This document shows, in pieces, positions 52,191 through 61,221 of a DNA stretch of 64,000 bases. The DNA comes from Martinezella rhizogenes. GTDB taxonomy: Bacteria; Pseudomonadota; Alphaproteobacteria; Rhizobiales; Rhizobiaceae. The stretch covers positions 62,001 through 126,000 of the forward strand of contig NZ_JUHG01000017.1 of NCBI RefSeq assembly GCF_000799715.1, in the 5' to 3' direction. Every line of letters starts with the position of its first letter. The stretch's first letter is position 1. The position numbers and the translations under genes are program-made. The notes under the pieces are model-generated. The model worked only from the letters and a program-made list of their open reading frames with translations. It had not been told where the DNA came from and made no database searches.

Positions 52191-53378
52191 CTATTTCATG
52201 ACGCTGGTCCGCGAGAGTGGCATCGAGGTCGCCGCCGCGATGCTCTGCGCGAACCTGCCCGACATTCCCTCGTAGGCCGTGTTCGTCATGGAGATGACGC
52301 TTCTCTTCTTGGCGAAGTCGATACCCCACCAATTGCCATAGGTTCCACCCCAGGAAACCGACCCGCTGCTCCATTGGCTACCGGTAGACGCCGGGTCGAT
52401 CAGAACGGCACCGAGCCAGGAAAACCCCCACCCCGGACCCATCGCTTGTGCCTCCGCGCCGACTCTCGGCTTCCTTGCCGCTTCACGCAGATCATTGCTC
52501 AGGAAACTGCCGGTGCGATAGGCCTCAAGCAGGGTCAGCACATCGCGGGAGCGGCCGGCCATGCCCGCCCCGGCCGACGGCCAGGCGGTCGAGTCTCGAA
52601 TGCGACCTGGATCGAAACGAACGCCCGGCCCCTCGCTGTAACGCTGCGGCAACTCGACGCCGACGGCCATCCGCACCGGCGCCGGTTCGCCGTCGTGATA
52701 AGGGACGGCAAGATCCTCATCGGGCCAATGAAACGCCGCACCCAGTTGTAGCGGCTCCGATACCAGGGCGCTGATGGCGTCGCGAAGCGTCATGCCGGTG
52801 ACGGCCTCGATGACGCCGCCGAGAACATCCGTCGCCACGGAATAGCGCCAGCCTTCGCCAGGCGCCCGGTCCAGCGGTACGCTCGCGACGCGGGCTAGAT
52901 TTGCGTCGAGTGACCCCCGGCTCTCATCAAGGCCATCCGATACCCCCGCGCGGGCATAAGGTCCATCCGTAGGTTGCTGGGAGCGGTAGTCCAAGCCGGC
53001 CGTATGCGACATCAGGTGACTGATCCTGATGTCGGCGATCGAGCTATCGGCGAGACGAGGCGCAAACCCCGGAAGATACTTCGTTACTCTGTCTTCGGGT
53101 GACAAACGTCCGGCTTCTATCAACTTCAACATGGCCATGGTTGTGAGGGCCTTCGTCACAGAGGCGAAACGGAAGGGCGTTTCGATCTGCATCTGCCTGC
53201 CCGTCTCGCGGTCGGCGTGGCCCGCTGCCCGCTCGTAAACAAGCTTGCCATCTTCGGCGACCAGCACAACGCAACCAGCGATGCGGCCCTCGGCAAGTGC
53301 GGCTTCGATCGCAACATCAATCGCGCTCGCCAGGTTATTTGGCAGACTTTGTGTCTTGGGGGTTAAATCTTCGGTCAT
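52191..53378 (-). CDS. Serine hydrolase of the class C beta-lactamase / EstB esterase family
   Basis: The 395-residue protein has the beta-lactamase-fold signature FASVTKALTT (Ser-x-x-Lys) near residue 73, MSHTAGLDY, and a Tyr-x-x motif in WRYSVATDV. A C-terminal WGGTYGNWWGIDF segment follows. No signal peptide is visible, which favours an esterase over a periplasmic beta-lactamase. The ATG at 53378 follows GGAG. It diverges from a LysR gene with a dyad between them. Confidence 0.85.
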   Translation of the reverse strand: MTEDLTPKTQSLPNNLASAIDVAIEAALAEGRIAGCVVLVAEDGKLVYERAAGHADRETGRQMQIETPFRFASVTKALTTMAMLKLIEAGRLSPEDRVTKYLPGFAPRLADSSIADIRISHLMSHTAGLDYRSQQPTDGPYARAGVSDGLDESRGSLDANLARVASVPLDRAPGEGWRYSVATDVLGGVIEAVTGMTLRDAISALVSEPLQLGAAFHWPDEDLAVPYHDGEPAPVRMAVGVELPQRYSEGPGVRFDPGRIRDSTAWPSAGAGMAGRSRDVLTLLEAYRTGSFLSNDLREAARKPRVGAEAQAMGPGWGFSWLGAVLIDPASTGSQWSSGSVSWGGTYGNWWGIDFAKKRSVISMTNTAYEGMSGRFAQSIAAATSMPLSRTSVMK

Positions 53379-53414
53379 GGGTCACTCCAGTTTACAAGGA
53401 TGTTTACTAGATAT

Positions 53415-53431
53415 TTCACCTTGATCGTGAA
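53415..53431. promoter_or_regulatory. LysR-type dyad between the serine hydrolase and LysR genes
   Basis: TTCAC (53415-53419) and GTGAA (53427-53431) form a perfect 5-7-5 dyad compatible with the T-N11-A LysR motif. It lies in the 80-base divergent region. Confidence 0.5.
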
Positions 53432-53458
53432 GTTAAGGCGGGCCATACTTCAAAGGCC

Positions 53459-54361
53459 ATGAAGCAGAACTTAACAATTGGAAGCGACCTTTTCTCGCTG
53501 TTGCCCGTGTTTCGCATGGTCGCAACGACAGGCGGCTTTACCGCCGCCTCTGGCCGGCTGGGGATAACGCCGTCGGCGGTGTCGCAGAAAATCCGGCAGA
53601 TCGAATCTCTTGTCGGAACCCGGCTCTTCGAGCGGACAAGCCGTAGTGTCCGGTTGACCGAGGCCGGTCGCCTCCTCCTACAAAACACGGATCGGGCTTT
53701 CAGCGACATCGCGGACGCACTCGACCGGGTCCGGACTGTGGAAAAGCGCCCGGCGGGCAATTTGCGGATCAACCTGTCGCGGTTGGCGGCTCAGGTCTGC
53801 ATCTTGCCGCGGCTGGCTGCTTTCGTCCGGCACTACCCGGACATCGCGGTCGAACTGACAACGGATGATCGATTGACCGATATCGTTGCCGGCGGTTTCG
53901 ACGCGGGCATCCGTTTTGCAGATACCCTGGAGATGGATATGATCGCTCGCGCTATCGGTCCAAGTCTCCGCCGCTCCGTGCTGGCCTCGCGCTCCTACGT
54001 GGAAGCCGCTGGCATCCCCCAGCATCCCAACGATCTCACAAGCCATCAGCTTATCCGCTACAGGTTTCCGGCGAGCCAGCGATTGGTGCCCTTGACCTTC
54101 AATATCGACGGTCAGGTATTCCGTCTTGATCCGTCACCACGACTGGTGTTCGATGACAATCACCACTTCGACTTCGCAGTTCGCTCGGGCCTCGGCATCG
54201 CCCAACTTTTTAGAGAGACGGAAATACCTGCCATCGAAGCAGGTGAATTGGTCGAACTCCTGACAGAATTCGAGCCGCGTCCCGTCCAGTTCCAGCTGTA
54301 TTACCCTTCACGGGCTCAGTCGCCAAAACTTCGGGCATTTATCGACTGGTTTTGTGGCTAG
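53459..54361 (+). CDS. LysR-family transcriptional regulator
   Basis: The 300-residue LysR regulator has the winged helix GGFTAASGRLGITPSAVSQKIRQIE and an effector domain starting GNLRINLSRLAAQ. It diverges from the serine hydrolase gene and probably controls it. Similarity to the other LysR genes in the region (effector phrases such as AGIRFADTL) suggests they are an expanded paralogous group. Confidence 0.87.
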   Translation: MKQNLTIGSDLFSLLPVFRMVATTGGFTAASGRLGITPSAVSQKIRQIESLVGTRLFERTSRSVRLTEAGRLLLQNTDRAFSDIADALDRVRTVEKRPAGNLRINLSRLAAQVCILPRLAAFVRHYPDIAVELTTDDRLTDIVAGGFDAGIRFADTLEMDMIARAIGPSLRRSVLASRSYVEAAGIPQHPNDLTSHQLIRYRFPASQRLVPLTFNIDGQVFRLDPSPRLVFDDNHHFDFAVRSGLGIAQLFRETEIPAIEAGELVELLTEFEPRPVQFQLYYPSRAQSPKLRAFIDWFCG

Positions 54362-54513
54362 TTCCGGTCATCCTCCAGGCAATATGGTGTCAGGCCCGAG
54401 GTCTGTTCGCCCTGCTCATGAGGATACGCAATGTTGAACCGACAGCTCTATACAGACGCAATTGCTGCAACAACTCAATCGCGAAGGTCATTTGAATAGG
54501 TTCGCATCACGGC

Positions 54514-55671
54514 CTATTCTCGCCGCAGGTGGATTTCTACAGTCGCACCGCCGCCCGTTCGGTTCTCAAGCTCGAGATGTCCTCCGTGAGCGATTGCTAT
54601 GGCCCGTACCACGGAGAGCCCCAGCCCTGTTCCGCCAGTTGCGCGCGAGCGCGATGGATCGCCCCGCCAAAATGGATTGACCGCGACCGCCTGCATATCC
54701 TCAGGAAAGCCCGGGCCACGGTCGAGAACGCGGATGACGACGCTTCCATCCGCCAGTTGCTCCGTTTCGCAACGCAGCCGACCACCGCCTGCTGCATAGC
54801 GGCAGGCGTTTTCCAAAAGAGCCAGCACAGCCTGACGGATACGGGACGAGTCCGCTGATATCCAGGCCGGCTGAAGATCGGTCTCGACTTGAAACCCGGA
54901 TGCGTCGACCAGGGGTTTCGCCGATGCAAGAATGGCTTTGACGACTTCGGCAACATCAAGCCTTTGACGCTGCATCACGAGTTTCTGGTCTATTGCCAAT
55001 GAAAGCGTGCGCAAATCCTCGACAATTCTTGCCAGGCCTTCGACTTGAAGCAAAAGATCGGAAATGGTCTTCCGCCTCATGGGAAACACACCGTCGAGCA
55101 TGCCCTGCAGCGACCCTCGCAGAATCGTCAGCGGCGTGCGCAGTTCATGCGCGACCGCCATATTGTTGAAACGCAATCTTTCTTCCATCGTCTCAAGACC
55201 CGTAGCAAGAGCATTGAAGCTCTCCACAAGGCTGGATACTTCACGGGTGCCATTGAGAGACGCGGCGACCCGCACCGAAAAATCTCCCGTTTCCAGGGCT
55301 TTAGCGGCTGAGGTAAGCTCTTCCAGGGGACTTACGATCCGTCGTACCAGATATATCCCGATGATGGCGCATGTCAGAGCGGAAAACAGGCTGGAAATCA
55401 CTATGGAAAGTTGAATTCTCAGATCCGTCTGCGTTTCGATATGATCGAGCAGAATCTTGAGCGCATCCCTGTCATGAACGGCAGCCTCGTTCAAATCCCT
55501 AAAGGCGGCCTCGGCACTCGGCGGCAGGTTATCCGTTGCACCTTGCTCGATATAGGAGGCATACCAGCCGACCCCTAGACCAGTCATGCCGACGCTGAGA
55601 ACGAGCATGGTTGCAATTACAATCGCGGTGACCGTGGCCAATGAAAAGTTGGAAAATCTAGGCATCTTCAC
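54514..55671 (-). CDS. Sensor histidine kinase
   Basis: The 385-residue membrane kinase has two transmembrane helices (VTAIVIATMLVLSVGMTG and IVISSLFSALTCAIIGIYLV) around a short periplasmic loop. A HAMP linker (VRRIVSPLEELTSAAKAL), the phospho-acceptor H-box in VAHELRTPLTI, and ATP-binding N and G boxes (LLENACRYA, GGTGLGLSVV) follow. It starts at a GTG (55671) that overlaps the regulator's TGA by four bases, so the pair is translationally coupled. The signal is unknown. Confidence 0.9.
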   Translation of the reverse strand: MKMPRFSNFSLATVTAIVIATMLVLSVGMTGLGVGWYASYIEQGATDNLPPSAEAAFRDLNEAAVHDRDALKILLDHIETQTDLRIQLSIVISSLFSALTCAIIGIYLVRRIVSPLEELTSAAKALETGDFSVRVAASLNGTREVSSLVESFNALATGLETMEERLRFNNMAVAHELRTPLTILRGSLQGMLDGVFPMRRKTISDLLLQVEGLARIVEDLRTLSLAIDQKLVMQRQRLDVAEVVKAILASAKPLVDASGFQVETDLQPAWISADSSRIRQAVLALLENACRYAAGGGRLRCETEQLADGSVVIRVLDRGPGFPEDMQAVAVNPFWRGDPSRSRATGGTGLGLSVVRAIAIAHGGHLELENRTGGGATVEIHLRRE

Positions 55672-56360
55672 TCGGGATCGAAGAAACGGTAGCCAACTCC
55701 GCGTACCGCAGGGAAAAAGCCCTTCTGCCCCATATCCTCCAGCTTGCGCCGAAGATTGGAAATATGCATGTCCACAGTGCGAACCAGGGCATCGCTGTCG
55801 GGCAGGCAGGCGTCGAGAATATCGGACCGCGCAAAAGCCCGGCCCGGATGGCGGATCATATGGGCGAGAATTCGGAACTCGCTCAACGTCAGAGACAGTG
55901 GTACGCGCTTTCCGTCCTTGTCGATGACGGCGGAGTAGCTGCCGAAATCCACTTCCAAGGCGCGAAACCTTTGGATTGTATCCTGTCGTTCTCCCAGGGT
56001 CCGACGCAGAACCGCCCTGACCCGAGCGACGACTTCCTGCGGGTTAAACGGTTTGACGACATAGTCGTCGGCGCCAAGACGCAGGCCGCTCAAGCGGTCG
56101 AGGTCATCGGCGACAGCCGTCACCATAATGACAGGCGTAGAACTGGTCTGACGCAGGCGACTCAAAACAGCGAAACCATCGAGTTTCGGGATACGCACAT
56201 CGAGTAGCACGATATCGGGCTTCAGTTGAGCATGATGCTGAAGGGCGGTTTCGCCATCGCTGGCCCGGACGGTTCGAAAGCCGTCCCGCGACAGATACGC
56301 TTCGAGTATTTCCGCGATTGCCGGCTCATCCTCAACGATCAGAACGAGACTGTTGTCCAC
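55668..56360 (-). CDS. OmpR-family response regulator
   Basis: The 230-residue regulator has a receiver domain (VEDEPAIAEIL, phospho-acceptor Asp in VLLDVRIPKLDG, switch Lys in YVVKPFNP) and an OmpR winged helix (VDMHISNLRRKLE, then VRGVGYRFF). The GTG at 56360 follows GGGA; upstream in-frame sequence is not homologous. It is first in the regulator-kinase operon. Three 11-bp-spaced CTTGA repeats lie ahead of it and of the divergent binding-protein gene. Confidence 0.9.
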   Translation of the reverse strand: MDNSLVLIVEDEPAIAEILEAYLSRDGFRTVRASDGETALQHHAQLKPDIVLLDVRIPKLDGFAVLSRLRQTSSTPVIMVTAVADDLDRLSGLRLGADDYVVKPFNPQEVVARVRAVLRRTLGERQDTIQRFRALEVDFGSYSAVIDKDGKRVPLSLTLSEFRILAHMIRHPGRAFARSDILDACLPDSDALVRTVDMHISNLRRKLEDMGQKGFFPAVRGVGYRFFDPE

Positions 56361-56488
56361 GCTTATTCCCTGCAATTCTTTCGTCTGCCTCCGTCTCGAC
56401 GCTGAAGGCAGAACTATTATTGACAATGAGGACGTCTGCAAATTCCAAACCGAGCCGCCACGACAATACCACCGTTTCCGGACAGTAT

Positions 56489-56517
56489 CTTGATCTCGTC
56501 TTGACAGTTCCTTGATC
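56489..56517. promoter_or_regulatory. Triple 11-bp direct repeat, likely OmpR-type site
   Basis: CTTGA occurs at 56489, 56500 and 56511, spaced exactly one helical turn apart (11 bp). The first and third extend to CTTGATC. OmpR-family regulators bind tandem direct repeats with this spacing. The site lies in the 340-base divergent region between the response regulator and the substrate-binding protein; the rest of that region shows no gene. Confidence 0.6.
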
Positions 56518-56700
56518 GTCCCGCTGCAAACCGTTGGTATCGGAACTTTCGGAGACGTCGGCATGCGACTTGCATTTGATTATTTGAGCTCGGTCCTCGT
56601 CGAGGAGCAGCGGCCAGCCGCGCCGAGGGTCGCACGATTCGGCTCAATGAGACGCTTACTGGGCACAACATCCGGAATATGGCCAATAAGATCTCCGCGA

Positions 56701-57765
56701 GTGAGCATCAAGCAAACGTGGAAGAGAGCGATGCTATTTTCAACGGCGACCGCATTTTTTGGTGTGGCATCCTTATATGCCGCGCTTGAGAGCGCCGGGG
56801 CCGCCGCCGCCGAGCAACCGAAATCGATATCGGTGATTGCGTTTCCGAGCCCCCACAACTGGCCGATCTGGGCGGCGCAAGAGAAAGGATATTTCGATCG
56901 CAACGGTATCGCGGTGACGCTGACGCCGACGCCGAACTCGGAGTTTCTGATGACCGGCCTTATCGACGGCAGGTTCGACATCGCCATGGCAGGGATCGAC
57001 AATGTGATCGCTTATATGGAAGGGCAGGGCGAAGCGCCGACAAAAGAGACGCCCGACATCTTTGCCTTCATGGGCGCCGGCAACCACGGCTTTCTGCAGC
57101 TCGTAACTGTGCCGGAGGTGAAGAGCTATGCGGATCTCAAGGGAAAGCAGCTCTCCGTTGACGCCGTCACGACCGGCTATGCGTTCGTACTGCGTAAGCT
57201 GCTGGAAAAAGGCGGGCTCAAGTTCTCCGATGTGGAATTCGTCAGCGTCGGCGGGTTGCAGGAGCGTTTCCAGGCGCTAATGGAGAAACGGCAGTCAGGC
57301 ACGCTCCTGATCTCGCCGATGCACGCGGCCGCGCAAGTCAGAGGCTTCAATCTGCTGGCCGATGCCGACGATGTTCTTGGCCGCTATCAGGGCACGGCCT
57401 TCTCCGTGCGTCGAAGCTGGGCGAACGACAACGAGGCGGCACTCGTCGGCTATATACGCGCATATCTTACCGCTCTCGACTGGCTCTATGAGCCGGCCAA
57501 CAAGGCTGAGGCTATCGTAATCCTGCGTCGGAATATGCCGAATATGTCGGAGACGTTTGCCGACGTGACCTACGAAATCCTTCTGCACCCCGAAAAGGGG
57601 ATCAACCGGACAGGTGACCTCGACATGGCGGGAATAAAAACCGTGCTGGCCTTGCGGAGCGAGTATGGGGAGCCGCGCAAGGTGCTGACGGATGTCGAGA
57701 AATACTACGATCTTCAATACCTGGCAAAGGCTGCTGGCCTGCCAAGGCAGCCAACGAACCCGTAG
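56701..57765 (+). CDS. ABC-type substrate-binding protein (NMT1/SsuA-like)
   Basis: The product resembles periplasmic NMT1/SsuA/ThiY-type binding proteins: PSPHNWPIWAAQEKGYFDRNGIAVTLT, FDIAMAGIDNVIAY, then LKGKQLSVDAVTTGYAFVLRKLLEK. A signal peptide (KQTWKRAMLFSTATAFFGVA to AGAAAAEQ) fits a start at GTG 56701. ATG 56731 is an alternative with a better ribosome site. No permease or ATPase gene is adjacent, so it is an orphan that may feed a distant transporter or act as a sensor partner of the divergent two-component system. Confidence 0.8.
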   Translation: MSIKQTWKRAMLFSTATAFFGVASLYAALESAGAAAAEQPKSISVIAFPSPHNWPIWAAQEKGYFDRNGIAVTLTPTPNSEFLMTGLIDGRFDIAMAGIDNVIAYMEGQGEAPTKETPDIFAFMGAGNHGFLQLVTVPEVKSYADLKGKQLSVDAVTTGYAFVLRKLLEKGGLKFSDVEFVSVGGLQERFQALMEKRQSGTLLISPMHAAAQVRGFNLLADADDVLGRYQGTAFSVRRSWANDNEAALVGYIRAYLTALDWLYEPANKAEAIVILRRNMPNMSETFADVTYEILLHPEKGINRTGDLDMAGIKTVLALRSEYGEPRKVLTDVEKYYDLQYLAKAAGLPRQPTNP

Positions 57766-57868
57766 ATCGAATTGCAAGAGTGCAAAGCGTCATCGGGCAC
57801 GGCTGCGGCCGCGAAATCGCGCGTGCCGGCGTCTGTGTCGTTATTTGAACACTATAGAGCTGAAAACA

Positions 57869-58498
57869 ATGGCCATTTTCATGACATCGTCTGATCGACC
57901 TTTCAAGCAAAAGTCGCGAATCTGGGCGCTTTGGGCACTCACTGCCGCGTTTATCACTTTCCATCTTGTTGCCGGTCCGATCTTCCCCCTCGGAAGCCTC
58001 GCTCTGGCGCTGTTCGCCCAGATGGGAACATTACTGATTGCGTTTGGCGTCATCGGTCGGATCTGGTCGATCGTCTATGTTGGCGGCCTGAAAAATTTGG
58101 AGCTTGTGACCGAGGGGCCATATTCGGTCACCCGCAATCCTCTTTATCTCTTTTCCCTGATTACGATCAGCGGCGTCTGCCTGGTGTTTGGAAGCCTGCT
58201 CGCCACGGCGATTTTCACGCTGCTCGCCTACATCGTGTTCAGATATACGGCGAAACGGGAAGCACTATACTTGGCGCATCTGTTCGGCGAACAATACGCG
58301 GAATATGCCCGTCGCACACCATTGTTCTGGCCGGATGTCTCTATGTTCAAGTGGGGACAGGCCCACGCCATTTCTCGAAAAGCGCTGCTGGCGACGATCC
58401 GAGACGCTCTTTTCATTCTGGCCATGATCCCTTTTTCCGAACTAGTCGAATATCTCCGCGAAAGCGGCCTTCTTCCGGTGTCGATTATCGTCCCCTGA
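57869..58498 (+). CDS. Isoprenylcysteine-carboxyl-methyltransferase-like membrane protein
   Basis: The 209-residue membrane protein has four to five helices and the ICMT/PEMT family core GPYSVTRNPLYLFSLI, followed by EALYLAHLFGEQYAEYARRTPLFWP. Bacterial members methylate lipids or have unknown roles. The ATG at 57869 (or 57881) has no strong ribosome site. It follows the orphan binding-protein gene by about 100 bases in the same direction. Confidence 0.8.
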   Translation: MAIFMTSSDRPFKQKSRIWALWALTAAFITFHLVAGPIFPLGSLALALFAQMGTLLIAFGVIGRIWSIVYVGGLKNLELVTEGPYSVTRNPLYLFSLITISGVCLVFGSLLATAIFTLLAYIVFRYTAKREALYLAHLFGEQYAEYARRTPLFWPDVSMFKWGQAHAISRKALLATIRDALFILAMIPFSELVEYLRESGLLPVSIIVP

Positions 58499-58647
58499 AA
58501 GCAATCAGGCGGACCGCCACGCTATCTGAGCATCGCATATCAAGGCAGATCGCGGATGTCGCGACGTCTTTCTCTTTCGCCTGGCCGCGCAAGTTTTTGC
58601 CCCCAGGTGCCTCCAAAACTCATTCATTGTCCCATCAGGAGTTTCTC

Positions 58648-59340
58648 ATGCCAGTAAATTTTCTGGGTTTTTTCCGTGCTGCTTTGGTTGCGCTAACGGC
58701 CGTCTCGGCTGGCTGCGCTAGCACCGATCCGGTGGCCTACCAAGGCATCGCCTCTTCCAGACAACTATCTGTGAACACGCACAACAAGGATGGAAAAGTT
58801 CCACTGCTCTATTCCGGTGGCGGTGTGAATTTCAGGGCCTACTCCGCGGTGATCGTCGAGCCTGTCGCAATTTACAGAGATCGCGATCACCAGTTTGGCA
58901 ATACAAGCGACAAAGACAAGATCGCTCTTGCTTCCTATATGAAAGACACATTCGAAAACCGGTTGAAGTCAAAATACGCGCTGACCTCGATACCAGGTCC
59001 TGCCACGCTAAGGCTCAGACTGACATTGACAGGCGCGAAGTCGAACGCGCCGGTTCTCTCCACGGCAGCAAAAATTATGCCCCTCGGGCTGGCGGTCAAC
59101 AGCGTTCAGGCGGCCCGTGGAAAAGAAGGGACACTCAGCGGCTCCGTCAATTACTCTGTCGAATTATACGACAGCGCCACCAACAAACTGCTCTTGGCCT
59201 ACGTTTCGAAGCAGTATCCTGGTGCGCTCAATGTGGGAGCAAGCTTGGGACCGCTGGGGGCGTCCAAAGTCGGAATCCAAAAGGGTGCCGATGATCTCAT
59301 TGTAAAATTGCAGCCCGCAGTGGCCACCTCGCTTCAGTAA
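58648..59340 (+). CDS. DUF3313-like lipoprotein
   Basis: The 230-residue protein has a lipoprotein signal ending LTAVSAGC at Cys23. A soluble domain follows (VNFRAYSAVIVEPVAIYRDRDHQ, then YALTSIPGPATLRLRLTLTGAK), like DUF3313 outer-envelope lipoproteins of unknown function. The ATG at 58648 follows CAGGAG. It may share a transcript with the ICMT-like gene 150 bases upstream. Confidence 0.8.
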   Translation: MPVNFLGFFRAALVALTAVSAGCASTDPVAYQGIASSRQLSVNTHNKDGKVPLLYSGGGVNFRAYSAVIVEPVAIYRDRDHQFGNTSDKDKIALASYMKDTFENRLKSKYALTSIPGPATLRLRLTLTGAKSNAPVLSTAAKIMPLGLAVNSVQAARGKEGTLSGSVNYSVELYDSATNKLLLAYVSKQYPGALNVGASLGPLGASKVGIQKGADDLIVKLQPAVATSLQ

Positions 59341-59604
59341 TTCCGTTCGGCGCTTCTTGCCTCCGCTCGACGTCGGTCCAATTGACAGGCCGCATCGAGC
59401 GGATCGTATGATCGGATCGGTGTCAACCATCTGATGGTCGAGATACTATTTCACCCATATGGGGTCACAGGTTGCCAGAACGATATACGCCTCCGGACCG
59501 GGGAGATTCAGCCCATGATAGATGATGTTCGCTATCTGATAGTGATCCCGCAACTCATGGATGAAGCTGTAAATGTCAGCATTCGTCTCAGCCGACTCGA
59601 TCAC
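59341..59604 (-). pseudogene. Decayed LuxR-family autoinducer-binding domain
   Basis: Read on the minus strand from a GTG at 59604, the translation gives ADIYSFIHELRDHY, NIIYHGLNLPG and LATCDPIWVK, then a TAG at 59448-59446. It continues in frame as YLDHQMVDTDPIIRSARCGL and then, after an apparent one-base shift near 59385, as PVNWTDVERR. This is the N-terminal ligand domain of a LuxR regulator with a stop, a frameshift and no DNA-binding domain. The remainder of 59605-59802 shows no gene. Confidence 0.65.
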
Positions 59605-59802
59605 GGATAGGCCGTGACAAAAAGCTATTGTCTCGTTGCATTGAACGCCTCAACAAATTTCGGGAGCCAAGGTGGCCGGCTTGCCGCCCCGACGTTGAAT
59701 GGGAGTTGCGGCCGGGATTAGAGTTTTCGGCATATGCCAGCGTTGCACCGTCCCGCGAAGACGACGAGGCTCATGGAAACATGGATCCGCAGCGACCGTT
59801 TG

Positions 59803-61221
59803 TTACAGTAACGGCAAGACGACAGCCGCTCGCAGTCCGGGATTGTTCGGTGACAAGACGATGTCGCCGCCATGATGGCGAACGATCGCTCTTGCAATGG
59901 ATAGCCCCAGGCCGACCCCGCCCGTTTCTCGATTGCGGGAATGTTCGATCCTGTAGAACGGGGCAAAAACCTGTTCGCATTCGGAGGCTGGAATACCCGG
60001 TCCGTCGTCGTCAACCAGTATTGCGATCGACGTCTGAGAGGTTTGAATGCTGACCGAAGCATTGCCGGCGTAGCGCAGAGCGTTCTCGATGAGGTTCCGC
60101 ACCGCCCGCTTAAGATTATCGGGGCGACAACGATAGCTAATTCTATCGGTCTCCGAGAAGCTCACATCGTGGCCGAGCTCGGCAAGATCGTCGCAAAGGC
60201 TGCCGAGAAGCGCTGCAACGTCGATCGTGCGGGTTTCTTCCGACGCGGCTTCGCTGCGCACAAACGAGAGGGTTTCCTCCGTCATCATCTGCATTTCATC
60301 GACGGTCGCGAGTATTTTCTGCTGGAGCTCGGGATCTTTCACGAATTCGGCACGCAGGCGCAACGTCGTCAGCGGCGTTCGCAGGTCATGTCCGATGGCG
60401 GCAAGCATCCGCGTTCGATCGTCGATGAAGCGGCGTAATCTCAGCTGCATCCGATCAAAGGATTCGTATAGCTGGCGGATGTCGTCCGGCCCTTTGGGCG
60501 GAGAAAGCGCAACGATCTCGCCCCTGCCGAGAGCCTCCGCCGATAAGGCAAGATCCCGCAATGGACGCGCAATGCGATTTGCAATTAGAATCCCGATCAG
60601 GCTCAGGACCGCAGCCGTGATCCCTATGGAGAGCAGTGACTGCGAGGTCAGCATATCTGGTGGTGTTGGTTTGTAATAAGCGGCATTCAGCCAAGTTCCA
60701 TCGTTCAGCTGCTTCGCGATTCCCATCCCCTCGCCGTCCGAGAAGTGCAAGAAATGTACGGTGTCGGAATCATTCTGCCAAAGGCTGGATCGGAGCGGCG
60801 CCCAGTTCGAAAGCTGAGGGTCTTCGTTGCCAACACGGCTTTTTTCAGCCGCAGCCAGGATGGCGGCGTCGGCGGCGCCATTGTTGGCGATAAGTTCAGC
60901 GATGCGCTGGCTGAGATAGGCTTGCGCGACGCGATACCATGCCCCCGCATCCAACTGCGGATTTGTTGCTGAAATCCAGAAACGTGCATAGCCTGTCGAA
61001 TTCCCGAGCAGCACGTCATGCCGCATCTGGACGGGAAGCTTTTCAAGCACGCTCGACAAGGCGGCCGTTCTGCTGACGAAGTCACCTTCAATTGCCTGCC
61101 GTATCGCGGCTTCGCGCTGATTGGACGAAATGAGAAACGCGATGGTTTGCCCGGCCAGCAACGCTGCCAGCACGAAGCCGATAAACTGGCCCGCGAGACT
61201 TTTTTTCCACCAGGAGGTCAT
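59803..61221 (-). CDS. Sensor histidine kinase (EnvZ-like)
   Basis: The 472-residue kinase has an N-terminal membrane helix (GQFIGFVLAALLAGQTIAFLI), a periplasmic domain of about 170 residues, and a second helix (LLSIGITAAVLSLIGILIA). A HAMP linker, the H-box AIGHDLRTPLTTLRL, the N-box IENALRYA and GGVGLGLSIAR follow. It starts four bases inside the end of the upstream response regulator (ATGA overlap). The pair diverges from an RND efflux operon and probably regulates it. Confidence 0.9.
   Translation of the reverse strand: MTSWWKKSLAGQFIGFVLAALLAGQTIAFLISSNQREAAIRQAIEGDFVSRTAALSSVLEKLPVQMRHDVLLGNSTGYARFWISATNPQLDAGAWYRVAQAYLSQRIAELIANNGAADAAILAAAEKSRVGNEDPQLSNWAPLRSSLWQNDSDTVHFLHFSDGEGMGIAKQLNDGTWLNAAYYKPTPPDMLTSQSLLSIGITAAVLSLIGILIANRIARPLRDLALSAEALGRGEIVALSPPKGPDDIRQLYESFDRMQLRLRRFIDDRTRMLAAIGHDLRTPLTTLRLRAEFVKDPELQQKILATVDEMQMMTEETLSFVRSEAASEETRTIDVAALLGSLCDDLAELGHDVSFSETDRISYRCRPDNLKRAVRNLIENALRYAGNASVSIQTSQTSIAILVDDDGPGIPASECEQVFAPFYRIEHSRNRETGGVGLGLSIARAIVRHHGGDIVLSPNNPGLRAAVVLPLL

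Noticed and set aside
57931..58640. In-frame upstream extension of the lipoprotein gene
   Set aside because: It overlaps the ICMT-like gene in another frame. The lipobox and CAGGAG site place the true start at 58648.
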